From JBFELU01 sp041551965 (lineage in GTDB: Bacteria > Actinomycetota > Acidimicrobiia > Spongiisociales > UBA11373), in contig JBFELU010000003.1 in assembly GCA_041551965.1 (NCBI GenBank), positions 7,648-71,647 of the forward strand: DNA of 64,000 nucleotides, given 5' to 3'. Every line of letters starts with the position of its first letter. Within the stretch, counting starts at the first letter, position 1. Of the stretch, positions 48,328 through 57,432 are shown one piece after another. The position numbers and the translations under genes are program-made. The notes under the pieces are model-generated. The model searched no databases, was not told the origin of the DNA, and worked only from the letters and a program-made list of their open reading frames with translations.

Positions 48328-50277
48328 ATGGACACGGAGCAGTTGGCCGTCGACACGATCAAGACGCTGGCGATGGACGGGGTGCAGCGAGCCAACTCGG
48401 GGCATCCGGGTATGCCGATGGGGATGGCCGACATCGCCGTGACCCTGTGGACCAAGCACCTGGTGGTGGATCCGACCGATCCGACCTGGCCCGATCGCGA
48501 CCGGTTCGTGCTCTCCAACGGGCACGGCTCGATGCTGCTGTATGCGCTGCTGCACCTGGCCGGCTTCGACCTGTCGATCGATGATCTGCGCAACTTCCGC
48601 CAGTGGGGCGCACCGACTGCGGGGCATCCCGAGCGGGAGCCTCACCTGGGCATCGAGATGACCACCGGCCCCCTCGGTCAGGGTTTCGGCACCGCCGTCG
48701 GCATGGCGGTCGCCGAGGAGCACCTGCGGGCCGTGTTCGGTCCCGGTCTGGTGGACCACCGAACCTATGCGTTCGTGAGTGACGGCGATCTGATGGAAGG
48801 GATCTCCTCGGAGGCGTCCTCGCTGGCCGGCCACCTCGGATTGGGCCGGATCGTCTGCCTCTACGACGACAACGAGATCTCCATCGACGGGTCCACCGAC
48901 ATCACGTTCACCGAGGACGTCGCCGCCCGGCTGGCGGCGATGGGTTGGCACACCCTCGACGTCGACGGCCACGACCGTGCGGCGATCGACGAGGCCATCA
49001 CGGCCGCCAAGGACATGGAGGACCGCCCCTCGCTGGTGGTCTGTCACACCCACATCGCCCACGGGGCACCCACGAAGCAGGACACCGCCGCCTCGCACGG
49101 CAGCCCTCTGGGTGAGGATGAGATCGCCGCCACCAAGGCCGCCATGGGGTGGGAGTACGAGCCGTTCTTCGTGCCCGACGAGGTTCGGGCGCTGTTCGCC
49201 GACGCCATGGCGGCCGGCTCCGAGGCCCGCCGGGCGTGGGAGAAGCGCCGGGATGCCGCCTTTGCAGCCGACGGCGACCTGGCCGCCCGGTGGTCGCAGT
49301 ACTGGGACCAGCAGCCGGTGACGGTCGGATCGCTCGGTGTGAGCGTCGGGGAGGCGGTCGCCACCCGCACGGCTTCGGGGATGGTGATCAACAAGGTCGC
49401 CCCTTCGATGCCCAACCTGCTGGGCGGTTCGGCCGATCTCGCTCCCTCCAACAACACCATCATCGAGGGCGTCCCCGAGTTCCAGCGCGATTCCCGGGAA
49501 GGCCGCAACTTCCGGTTCGGGGTACGTGAGCACGCCATGGGCGCGTTGCTCAACGGGATGGCGGTCCACGGCGGATTGCGGCCCTACGGGGCGACCTTCC
49601 TGGTCTTCAACGACTACATGCGCCCGGCCACCAGGCTGGCGGCGCTCATGGGGGCTCCGACGATCTTCATCTACACCCACGACTCGATCTTCCTGGGCGA
49701 GGACGGGCCCACCCACCAGCCGATCGAGCACCTTGCCTCGCTGCGGGCCATGCCCAACATGTGGGTGGTGCGACCGGCCTCGGCCTCCGAGACCGCCGAA
49801 GCGTGGGAGTTGGCCCTGAACCGCACCAACGGACCCACCACCCTGGTGCTGACGCGCCAGGGTCTTCCCGAATTCGAGCGAGAACCGGGAGGGGTCCACC
49901 GGGGCGGGTATGTGGTCCGAGACGGCACCGACGCCGTGTTGGTCGCCACCGGTTCCGAGGTGTGGGTCGCCCTCGAGGCGGCCGATCTCCTCGCCGAGCG
50001 GGGGGTCTCGATGCGGGTGGTGTCGCTGCCCTCGTGGGAGGCCTTCGAGGCGCAAGACGCGGCCTACCGGGCTTCGGTGCTCGGCGAGGGCATCCCGGTG
50101 GCGTCGTTGGAGGCGGCCGCGACCTTCGGTTGGCAGCGCTTCACGGGGGGCGACGGTCTCGCCATCGGGATCGATCGCTTTGGCGCCTCGGCCCCCTGGA
50201 AGCGGCTCGCCGAGGAGTGGGGGCTCACGCCGTCGGCGGTGGCCGATCGGATCCAAGGCTGGCTCGACCGGTCCTGA
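48328..50277 (+). CDS. tkt: Transketolase
   Basis: A 649-residue thiamine-diphosphate enzyme of the pentose phosphate pathway. N-terminal RANSGHPGMPMGMADIA, LSNGHGSMLLY, TTGPLGQGFGTAVGMA and the cofactor motif SDGDLMEGISSEA lead to YDDNEISIDG. The central Pyr domain has RFGVREHAMGALLNGMAVHGG, and DSIFLGEDGPTHQPIEHLA marks the third part. The full length is normal. A GAAGAGGGA site precedes the ATG. Confidence 0.95.
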   Translation: MDTEQLAVDTIKTLAMDGVQRANSGHPGMPMGMADIAVTLWTKHLVVDPTDPTWPDRDRFVLSNGHGSMLLYALLHLAGFDLSIDDLRNFRQWGAPTAGHPEREPHLGIEMTTGPLGQGFGTAVGMAVAEEHLRAVFGPGLVDHRTYAFVSDGDLMEGISSEASSLAGHLGLGRIVCLYDDNEISIDGSTDITFTEDVAARLAAMGWHTLDVDGHDRAAIDEAITAAKDMEDRPSLVVCHTHIAHGAPTKQDTAASHGSPLGEDEIAATKAAMGWEYEPFFVPDEVRALFADAMAAGSEARRAWEKRRDAAFAADGDLAARWSQYWDQQPVTVGSLGVSVGEAVATRTASGMVINKVAPSMPNLLGGSADLAPSNNTIIEGVPEFQRDSREGRNFRFGVREHAMGALLNGMAVHGGLRPYGATFLVFNDYMRPATRLAALMGAPTIFIYTHDSIFLGEDGPTHQPIEHLASLRAMPNMWVVRPASASETAEAWELALNRTNGPTTLVLTRQGLPEFEREPGGVHRGGYVVRDGTDAVLVATGSEVWVALEAADLLAERGVSMRVVSLPSWEAFEAQDAAYRASVLGEGIPVASLEAAATFGWQRFTGGDGLAIGIDRFGASAPWKRLAEEWGLTPSAVADRIQGWLDRS

Positions 50278-50328
50278 GGAGCCCGGGCCGAGTTCGGGAT
50301 CGCCCGTTCCGGCTACCGTGATGCGGCC

Positions 50329-51249
50329 ATGAATCTCGTCGAGGCTCGGGGCCTCACCAAGATGTTCGGCGACTTCTGCGCCGTGGATGCCATCGACTTC
50401 ATCGTGCGGCCGGGGGAGACCTTTGGGTTCCTGGGCCCCAATGGGGCGGGGAAGTCGTCGACCATGAGGATGATCGGTGCGGTGTCGCCGGTGAGCGACG
50501 GCCATCTCCGTGTGCTCGGCATGGACCCCGCCGCCGACGGTCCCCACATCCGGGCCCGTCTCGGGGTGGTGCCCCAGGAAGACAACCTCGACCTCGAGCT
50601 TTCGGTGTACGAGAACCTGCTGATCTACGGGCGCTACTTCGGGATGCCGAAGAAGGTGATCGATGAGCGGGTGGCCGAGCTCCTGGAGTTCGCCCAGCTG
50701 GAGGAGCGGAGGAGCAGCCGGGTCGAGGCTCTGTCTGGTGGCATGAAGCGCCGTCTCACGATCGCCCGGGGCCTCATCAATCAGCCCGAGCTGCTGCTCC
50801 TCGATGAGCCGACCACCGGGCTCGACCCTCAGGCGCGGCATCTGCTGTGGGATCGGCTCTATCGCCTCAAGCAGCAGGGGGTGACCCAGATCATCACGAC
50901 CCACTACATGGACGAGGCCGAGCAGTTGTGCGATCGCCTGGTGATCATGGACAAGGCCAAGATCGTGGCCGAGGGCTCGCCCCGTGAGCTCATCGATCGC
51001 TACTCGACCCGGGAGGTCGTCGAGCTGCGCTTCCCGGTCGACGAGCGGGATCGGGCCGCCGAACGTCTCGAAGGCCTCGCCAAGCGGACCGAAGTGCTCC
51101 CCGACCGGGTGCTGCTGTACACCGACGACGCCGATCGGGCCATGGTCGAGGTCGCCGAGCGCGGTATCGTCCCCGAGTCGACGATGACCCGCCGCTCCAC
51201 GCTCGAGGACGTCTTTCTGCGGCTCACCGGGCGGAGCCTGATCGACTGA
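50329..51249 (+). CDS. ABC-2 type exporter ATPase (DrrA/NodI-like)
   Basis: A 306-residue ATPase with Walker A GPNGAGKSS, signature LSGGMKRRLTIARGL and Walker B LLLLDEPTTGLDPQARHLLW. A C-terminal extension (about 225-306) is typical of DrrA/NodI drug or oligosaccharide exporters. ATG 50329 follows TACCGT by nine bases. Its stop overlaps the first permease (TGATG). It works with two permeases, so the full pump is an ATPase plus a heterodimeric membrane part. Confidence 0.92.
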   Translation: MNLVEARGLTKMFGDFCAVDAIDFIVRPGETFGFLGPNGAGKSSTMRMIGAVSPVSDGHLRVLGMDPAADGPHIRARLGVVPQEDNLDLELSVYENLLIYGRYFGMPKKVIDERVAELLEFAQLEERRSSRVEALSGGMKRRLTIARGLINQPELLLLDEPTTGLDPQARHLLWDRLYRLKQQGVTQIITTHYMDEAEQLCDRLVIMDKAKIVAEGSPRELIDRYSTREVVELRFPVDERDRAAERLEGLAKRTEVLPDRVLLYTDDADRAMVEVAERGIVPESTMTRRSTLEDVFLRLTGRSLID

Positions 51250-52025
51250 TGGCGCTCCCCGCCTCGCTACGCGTCGTCGAGTCGGGGGCCAGGGTGTATC
51301 GCCGTACCTGGCGGGGGAGCGTGATCTCGACCTTCCTCAACCCGGTCCTGTTCCTGCTGGCGATGGGGGTTGGTCTCGGGGAGCTGGTCGATGCGGGGGA
51401 GGGGATCTCGACCGTGGATCTCCCGTATCTGACCTTCCTGGCCCCGGGCCTGTTGGCGGCGACCGCGATGCAGACGGCCGCCGGGGATGCCTCCTACCCG
51501 GTGATGGCGGGTATCAAGTGGCGCAAGACCTACCACGCCGCCCTGGCGACCCCGATCGACGTGCGTGACCTCGTGGTCGGCCAACTCGGCTGGGTGGCGA
51601 TCCGGCTCACCTTCGTGACGACCGTCTACTCGGTGATCATGACGCTGTTCGGCGCCACCACCTTGCTCGAAGGCATGCTGGCGGTACCGCCGGCTGTGCT
51701 CACCGGATCGGCCTTTGCTGCGGCGGTCACCGCGTACACGGCCCGCCTCGACAACGAGATCGGCATCGCGACGATGTTCCGGTTCGGGATCCTGCCGCTG
51801 TTCCTGTTCTCGGGGACCTTCTTCCCGATCTCGCAGCTGCCCGATGCCGTGGAGTGGTTCGCCTTCGTCACCCCGCTGTGGCACGGGGTGGCCCTGTGCC
51901 GCGGCATCGCTCTCGACATCGGGTTCCGGATCAGCCCCTGGATCAGCTTCGCCTACCTGGGTCTGTGGATTCTCGTCGGCACGGCGGTCGCGGTGCGGTT
52001 GATGCGCAGGAGGCTCGTGCTGTGA
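51249..52025 (+). CDS. ABC-2 type permease subunit 1 (NodJ-like)
   Basis: A 258-residue membrane protein with six helices. The central PGLLAATAMQTAAGDASYPVMAGIKWRKTYHAAL-like region (PGLLA then 'MxGxxW.k.y') and the FLFSGTFFPISQLPDAVEWF segment are conserved in NodJ/DrrB permeases. It exports an unknown compound. It is coupled at both ends: TGATG from the ATPase and GTGA into the second permease. Confidence 0.88.
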   Translation: MALPASLRVVESGARVYRRTWRGSVISTFLNPVLFLLAMGVGLGELVDAGEGISTVDLPYLTFLAPGLLAATAMQTAAGDASYPVMAGIKWRKTYHAALATPIDVRDLVVGQLGWVAIRLTFVTTVYSVIMTLFGATTLLEGMLAVPPAVLTGSAFAAAVTAYTARLDNEIGIATMFRFGILPLFLFSGTFFPISQLPDAVEWFAFVTPLWHGVALCRGIALDIGFRISPWISFAYLGLWILVGTAVAVRLMRRRLVL

Positions 52026-52834
52026 ACTCGCCGACGCTGGCCGGGCGGGTGGTCCCGGCTCCGCTGCTGGCCGGACGCGGGGCCGGCCGCATTCTGGAGC
52101 GGAACTTCCTGGTGTACCGCAGGGCGTGGATGCTGGTGTTCTCCGGGTTCTTCGAGCCGCTGTTCTACCTGGTCTCGATCGGCGTGGGGATTGGTGAGCT
52201 GGTCGGCGATGTGACCGGGCCGGGCGGGACCGCGGTCGACTACGCCGTATTCGTGGCCCCGGCGCTGCTCGGCTCGGCGGCCATGAACGGTGCCATCTAT
52301 GAGTCGACGGGCAACATCTTCTTCAAGCTCAAGTACGGCAAGGTGTACGACGCGGTGCTGGCGACACCGATGCAGTCGGCCGACATCGCCGTCGGCGAGA
52401 TCACCTGGTCGTTGGGGCGGGGTGCCGTCTATGCGGCCGGGTTCCTGGTGGTGATGGCGGCCATGGGCCTCATGCCGTCGTTCTGGGGCATCCTGGCGCT
52501 GCCGGCCGCCCTGTTGATCGGTTTCGCCTTCGCCGCCTGCGGGATGGCCACCGCGACCTTCATGCGCTCGTGGCAGGACTTCGACCTGGTCAACATGGTG
52601 ACCCTGCCGCTGTTCCTGTTCTCGGCCACCTTCTACCCCCTCGATGTGTACCCCGAGGGGTTCCAGGTGTTCACCCGGTTGTCACCGCTGTATCACGGTG
52701 TCGAGCTGATCCGTTCGCTCACCTTCGGGGTGTTCGACTGGAGCCTCGCCGGGCACATCGGCTTCCTGGTCGGCATGGGCGCAATCGGGGTGGCGATCAC
52801 GTCCCGTCGACTCAAGCGCATGCTGCAACCCTGA
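52022..52834 (+). CDS. ABC-2 type permease subunit 2
   Basis: A 270-residue six-helix permease homologous to subunit 1, sharing FFEPLFYLVSIGVGIGELV, KLKYGKVYDAVLATPMQ, LFLFSATFYPLDVYPEGFQ and SPLYHGVELIRSLTF. Two different permeases next to one ATPase imply a heterodimeric channel. The start is GTG 52022, sharing GTGA with the first permease. It ends ten bases before the convergent sulfate-activation gene. Confidence 0.88.
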   Translation: MNSPTLAGRVVPAPLLAGRGAGRILERNFLVYRRAWMLVFSGFFEPLFYLVSIGVGIGELVGDVTGPGGTAVDYAVFVAPALLGSAAMNGAIYESTGNIFFKLKYGKVYDAVLATPMQSADIAVGEITWSLGRGAVYAAGFLVVMAAMGLMPSFWGILALPAALLIGFAFAACGMATATFMRSWQDFDLVNMVTLPLFLFSATFYPLDVYPEGFQVFTRLSPLYHGVELIRSLTFGVFDWSLAGHIGFLVGMGAIGVAITSRRLKRMLQP

Positions 52835-52843
52835 GGCGGGGGC

Positions 52844-54580
52844 TCAGTCCCTCCTCGGCTCGATGAACCCCTCGTGCTCGAGGTGGAGGATTATCTGCTG
52901 GGCGGCATTGGCGGGACTGATGTCGGTGGTGTCGATCACCAGATCGGCGTCGGTCGGCTCCTCGTAAGGATCCGAGATGCCGGTGAACTCCTTGATGATT
53001 CCGGCCCGGGCCTTGGCATAGAGGCCCTTGCGGTCCCGCTGCTCGCACACCTCCAGCGGCGTGGCGATGTGGACGAGGATGAAGCCGCCGCTCGGGGCGA
53101 TCGTCTCCCGAACCTGCCTCCGCACGGTGTCGTAGGGGGCGATGGGAGCGCAGATGGCGATGCCCCCGTTCTTGGTGATCTCCGAGGCCACGAACCCGAT
53201 CCGGAGGATGTTGAGGTCGCGGTGCTCCTTGGAGAAGCCCAGTTCGGAGGAGAGGTTCTTTCGCACGATGTCGCCGTCGAGCAGCGTCACCGGCCGGCCT
53301 CCCATTTCGAGCAGCTTGACCCGCAGCACGTTGGCGACGGTGGATTTGCCCGAGCCGGACAGCCCCGTGAAGAACACGGTGAAACCCTGCCGGGCCCGCG
53401 GCGGATGGGTGCGGCGGAGCTCGTCGGCCACCCTGGGGAAGGTGAACCATTCGGGGATCTCACGGCCGTCGGCGAGGCGGGCCCGCAGCTCGGTGCCCGA
53501 GATCGTCAGGGTCTTGGCGCCCTCGGGGACCTCGTCGATCGGCATGTAGGCGTCCTCGTCGGGGAGATAGGCCATCATCTTGAAGGGCACCATCTCGACC
53601 CCGATCTCCTCGGTGTGCTGAGCCAGCAGCTCCTGGGCGTCGTACGGGCCGTAGAAGGGGTCGCCGTTCGAATCAGAGCCCGGTCCGGCGTGGTCCCGTC
53701 CGACGATGAAGTGGGTACAGCCGTGGTTCTTGCGGATGATGGCGTGCCACACGGCTTCCCGGGGACCGGCCATCCGCATGGCCAGCGGGAGGAGCGCCAG
53801 CTCGGCGGTGTTGCGCGGATAGCGATCGAGGACCGCCTGGTAGGCACGAACCCTCGTGTAGTGGTCGACGTCGCCGCGGCGCACCATGCCCACCACCGGG
53901 TGGATCAGGAGGTTGGCTCGCGCCCCCTTGGCGGCGCGCACCGTCAGCTCCAGGTGGGCCCGGTGCATGGGGTTGCGCGTCTGGAACGCCACGACCCGGC
54001 GCCACTCCCGGCGATGGAATCTCTCCCGGACCTCGCGGGGGCTCATGCGGAGCGTGCGGAAGTCGTAGTGGGTGGGGAGCTGCAGCCCCTCGAGACGGCC
54101 GCCCACGTAGTAGGGGTGGGTGCGAGTGAGCAGGAAGTTCACCCCGGGGTGCTCCAGGCTGGTCGTGCCGAACACCTGTCGGGCCTCCGCCTCGCGATCG
54201 GGTTCCCATACCTCCTCGATGTGGAGAGCGGCGATCATGACCCCCTCGTCGTCGCGCAGCGCGACGCTGGTACCGGGAGAGAGGCTCTCGGCCGTTTCCC
54301 GGTCGACGTCGAGGCAGATCGGGATCGGCCACAGGGTTCCGTCGGCGAGACGCATGTCGGTGCACACCGAGTCGTAGTCGGCCTTGGTCATGAAGCCGGT
54401 CAGCGGAGAGAAACCTCCGTTGAGCAGCAGTTCGAGATCGGCGACGTGGCGCTCGTTGAGGTCGATCGACGGCCAGTCGCGGGAGGCCTTCTTGAGTTCC
54501 TCGCCGCGGTCGGCCTCGACCAAGAGGTCGATGAGCGTCCCGCCGTGCGGGGCAATGAGGTGATTGGCGGTGTCGGGCAC
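52844..54580 (-). CDS. sat-cysC: Bifunctional ATP sulfurylase / APS kinase
   Basis: A 578-residue fusion. Residues about 1-390 are ATP sulfurylase with FQTRNPMHRAHLELTVRAAK (active-site RNP and HxxH) and VGRDHAGPG. Residues about 400-578 are APS kinase with Walker A GLSGSGKST and DGDIVRKNLSSELGFSKEHR, IAPYDTVRRQVRE. It converts sulfate to APS and then PAPS. The order is sulfurylase then kinase, as in Aquifex-type fusions. GTG 54580 is chosen because AAAGGATC precedes it and the protein then starts at the PUA-like domain. Confidence 0.94.
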   Translation of the reverse strand: MPDTANHLIAPHGGTLIDLLVEADRGEELKKASRDWPSIDLNERHVADLELLLNGGFSPLTGFMTKADYDSVCTDMRLADGTLWPIPICLDVDRETAESLSPGTSVALRDDEGVMIAALHIEEVWEPDREAEARQVFGTTSLEHPGVNFLLTRTHPYYVGGRLEGLQLPTHYDFRTLRMSPREVRERFHRREWRRVVAFQTRNPMHRAHLELTVRAAKGARANLLIHPVVGMVRRGDVDHYTRVRAYQAVLDRYPRNTAELALLPLAMRMAGPREAVWHAIIRKNHGCTHFIVGRDHAGPGSDSNGDPFYGPYDAQELLAQHTEEIGVEMVPFKMMAYLPDEDAYMPIDEVPEGAKTLTISGTELRARLADGREIPEWFTFPRVADELRRTHPPRARQGFTVFFTGLSGSGKSTVANVLRVKLLEMGGRPVTLLDGDIVRKNLSSELGFSKEHRDLNILRIGFVASEITKNGGIAICAPIAPYDTVRRQVRETIAPSGGFILVHIATPLEVCEQRDRKGLYAKARAGIIKEFTGISDPYEEPTDADLVIDTTDISPANAAQQIILHLEHEGFIEPRRD

Positions 54581-54687
54581 GGGTGATCCTTTGTGTGATG
54601 GCCGCGTGACGCCACGGAGGTGGCAGCGGAACGGGCCGGATTGTACCGGCATCCCGCAACAGCCCAATCCCTATCATCACGCCGGCC

Positions 54688-55368
54688 GTGGAACTCACTC
54701 CCTCCTTCGTCCTCAGCGTCTGGGCGGCCGGGCTCGCGCTCTGCACCGCCGTAGTGGCCTGGTGGCGGATCACCGGACCCGGCTTCGTGTGGCTGGGCGG
54801 TGCCGTCGCGCTGGGAGCGGGGATCCCGGCGGCGTTGAGCGGCGGAGGGACTGCGGCCGTCGTCGGCGCGGTGTTGGTGGCCTGCGGCACGCTGGCGGCG
54901 CGCCGGCCTCCAATCGCCGCGGTGATGCTGGTGGCCGGCGGCGGAACCCTCGTCGTTGCCGGTGCTCTCGAAGGAGGCGCGGCCTCGGCGGCGGCCGGGA
55001 CCCTGTTCCTGGGTGGGGTCACCGGCGAGATGATGTTCGGCCATTGGTATCTGGTCGATCCGACGTTGCCTCGCTGGGCTCTCCGTCGTTTGGCGGCCGC
55101 CGGCCTGGCCGGCGCCGTCGTCGATGCGGTGGTGGTCGGCGCCCTCGGCGCTCTGCCGTGGGCGAGCGGCGATGCAGTGCTCGGACTGGGATACGTGGCA
55201 CTGGCGATCGCCAGCGCCCTGCTGATGGTCGGCGTGTGGTTTGCGCTCGGTGAACCGGGGTATTCGGGAGTGATGGCCGCCACCGGGCTCTCCTACCTGG
55301 CGGTCCTCACCGCGCTCGGAGCGGCCGTCGTCGGCCGCCTGCTCGTCGACGGACCCGTTCTCGGCTGA
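54688..55368 (+). CDS. Polytopic membrane protein of unknown function
   Basis: A 226-residue protein with seven or more hydrophobic segments and very few charged residues. The single striking conserved-looking stretch is GGVTGEMMFGHWYLVDPTLPRWALR (quoted in part: GEMMFGHWYLVDPTLPRW, about residues 112-129), with a His-Trp-Tyr at a helix end that could bind a metal, haem or quinone. The GTG start follows a TATCAT hexamer by ten bases. It precedes the adenosyltransferase by 19 bases, but that gene has its own -10. I do not recognise the family. Confidence 0.7.
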   Translation: MELTPSFVLSVWAAGLALCTAVVAWWRITGPGFVWLGGAVALGAGIPAALSGGGTAAVVGAVLVACGTLAARRPPIAAVMLVAGGGTLVVAGALEGGAASAAAGTLFLGGVTGEMMFGHWYLVDPTLPRWALRRLAAAGLAGAVVDAVVVGALGALPWASGDAVLGLGYVALAIASALLMVGVWFALGEPGYSGVMAATGLSYLAVLTALGAAVVGRLLVDGPVLG

Positions 55369-55387
55369 GGCCGTACAATCGGCGCCC

Positions 55388-55927
55388 GTGAAGATCTATA
55401 CCCACAAGGGCGACGACGGCACCACCGGCCTCCTCTACGGAGGGCGGGTCGCCAAGGATCACAGTGGGCCCGAGGCCTACGGAGCAGTCGACGAGGCCGT
55501 GTCGGCCCTGGGGGTTGCCCGGGCTGTCGCCGACGAGGCGATCGGTGCGCGGATACTCGAGGTGCAACGCGACCTCTTCGTCGTTGGAGCCGAGCTCGCA
55601 AGTTCGCGAAGGGAGGCCCTCCAAGGAGGGGTGAGCCTGGCCACGGCCGAGATGGTGGATGGGCTCGAGCAGGCGATCGACGAACTCGTCGACGAGGCGG
55701 GCCTCCCCGACGAGTTCGTGGTGCCGGGTGGATCCGAAGTGGCCGCAGCCCTGGATCTGGCGCGCACGATCGTGCGCCGGGCCGAACGGCGAGCCGTCAC
55801 CCACCTCCGGGTCCAGGAGATCCGAGGAAGTGAGGTGGTCCGGTACCTCAACCGGCTGGCCGATTACCTGTTCGTGCTGGCCAGGGCTTCCGAGGCCACC
55901 TGGACGCCGAGCCGTCGAAAGGAGTAG
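55388..55927 (+). CDS. PduO-type cob(I)alamin adenosyltransferase
   Basis: A 179-residue ATP:cob(I)alamin adenosyltransferase. The ATP site is THKGDDGTTGLLYGGRVAKD (5-24), then AYGAVDEAVSALGVARA, and the C-terminal VVRYLNRLADYLFVLAR. It makes adenosylcobalamin, the cofactor of the acyl-CoA mutase encoded at 39123-40763. TACAAT (55374-55379) lies eight bases before GTG 55388, so the message may be leaderless. The aminopeptidase follows by four bases. Confidence 0.93.
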   Translation: MKIYTHKGDDGTTGLLYGGRVAKDHSGPEAYGAVDEAVSALGVARAVADEAIGARILEVQRDLFVVGAELASSRREALQGGVSLATAEMVDGLEQAIDELVDEAGLPDEFVVPGGSEVAAALDLARTIVRRAERRAVTHLRVQEIRGSEVVRYLNRLADYLFVLARASEATWTPSRRKE

Positions 55928-55931
55928 GACG

Positions 55932-57383
55932 ATGGTCGAGATCGGGCGGGGCACCGTCACAGAGGAGGCCGGGGCTCTCGTGGTCGGCGTGGGAGCCGAG
56001 CGTTCCCTCGATGCTGTGGGGAGGACGGTGGCCGGCTCATTCGGCGAGTGGTTCGAGACCTACCTCGACCGGATCGATTTCACCGGCAAGCCGGGCCAAT
56101 TGGCTGTGCTCCCGGGTGGTGATCTCCCCTTCGAGGTGGTGGTCTTGGTCGGGCTCGGCGAGGATCCGGACGCCGAGGCGGTCCGCCAGGCGGCCGGAGT
56201 GGGCGGCGGGGCGGTGACCCGCCACGAGACGGTGGCGACGACCCTGCACGCCGCCGCTCCAGACGGTGCCGCGTCGGCCGCCGTGGAGGGATTCGTGTTG
56301 GGCCAGTACTCCTTCGACCGCCACCGCAGCGAACCGAAGCCGTCCCTGACCACCTCCCTGGCGTTGATCGATGCCTCGGACGACGAGCTGGCGGAGGCCG
56401 AGCGGGGGCGTGTGATCGCCGAAGCCGTGGTGCTGGCTCGAGACCTCGTCAACGAGTCCCCGGCCCACAAACCTCCGGCCACCCTGGCGGCGCTGGCGGT
56501 GGAGGCGGGGGACCGGGCCGGCTTCTCGGTCCGCGTCTACGACGAGGAGGAGGCCGCCGCCGAGGGCTTCGGGGGCCTGCTGGGGGTGGCGGCCGGCGCC
56601 GCCAACCCACCTCGGATGGTCGAGATGCGATACGAACCGGAAGGAGCCGAGGCCTTCCTGGCGCTGGTCGGCAAGGGCATCGTCTTCGACTCGGGGGGCC
56701 TGTCGTTGAAACCGGCCGACGGGATGGAGACGATGAAGACCGACATGGCCGGTGCCGCCGCCGTGATCGGCGCGATGCAGGCCGTTGCCACGCTGGGGCT
56801 TCCCATCCGCATGCTCGGGATCACGCCGCTCACCGAGAACATGCCGGGCGGGGCCGCCCAGCGCCCCGGCGACGTGCTGAAGGCTCGCAACGGCAAGACC
56901 ATCGAGGTGCTCAATACCGATGCCGAGGGTCGCTTGGTGCTCGCCGACGGGCTGTCGCTTGCTGCCGAGGCAGAGCCGGACCTCATCGTCGACCTGGCCA
57001 CCTTGACCGGGGCTTGCATGGTGGCGCTCGGAGACAAGATCGCTGGGGTGTTCGGAGCCGAGGCCGACCGCGCCAAGGTCGAGCGAGCAGCCGCCCGGGC
57101 GGGAGAGCGGGTGTGGCCGCTGCCGCTTCCCGCCGACTACCGCAAGAAGATCGATTCCGACGTGGCCGACATGAAGAACACCGGGCCGCGATGGGGTGGC
57201 GCGATCAACGCCGCACTCCTGCTGAAGGAGTTCGTGGGCGATACCCCGTGGGTACATCTCGACATCGCTGGTCCGGCCCGGGCCGCCGAGGCCGAGCACT
57301 ACCTCACCAAGGGGGGCACCGGGTTCGGGGTGCGAACCGTGGTCGCCCTCGCCGAAGATCTCGTCGGAGGAGCCGGCGAGTGA
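55932..57383 (+). CDS. pepA: Leucyl aminopeptidase (M17)
   Basis: A 483-residue zinc aminopeptidase. The C-terminal catalytic domain has VGKGIVFDSGGLSLKPADGM (metal-binding Lys and Asp), KTDMAGAAAVIGAM and NTDAEGRLVLADGLSLA, the M17 signature, followed by TLTGACMVALGDKIAG. It removes N-terminal leucine and other residues from peptides in the cytosol as a hexamer. It begins four bases after the adenosyltransferase, so they are probably cotranscribed, though functionally distinct. Confidence 0.93.
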   Translation: MVEIGRGTVTEEAGALVVGVGAERSLDAVGRTVAGSFGEWFETYLDRIDFTGKPGQLAVLPGGDLPFEVVVLVGLGEDPDAEAVRQAAGVGGGAVTRHETVATTLHAAAPDGAASAAVEGFVLGQYSFDRHRSEPKPSLTTSLALIDASDDELAEAERGRVIAEAVVLARDLVNESPAHKPPATLAALAVEAGDRAGFSVRVYDEEEAAAEGFGGLLGVAAGAANPPRMVEMRYEPEGAEAFLALVGKGIVFDSGGLSLKPADGMETMKTDMAGAAAVIGAMQAVATLGLPIRMLGITPLTENMPGGAAQRPGDVLKARNGKTIEVLNTDAEGRLVLADGLSLAAEAEPDLIVDLATLTGACMVALGDKIAGVFGAEADRAKVERAAARAGERVWPLPLPADYRKKIDSDVADMKNTGPRWGGAINAALLLKEFVGDTPWVHLDIAGPARAAEAEHYLTKGGTGFGVRTVVALAEDLVGGAGE

Positions 57384-57432
57384 TCGAGCGAGGAATAGGA
57401 ATCGGCGGGGGAGGTTAGCCTCAGGAGCAGCC

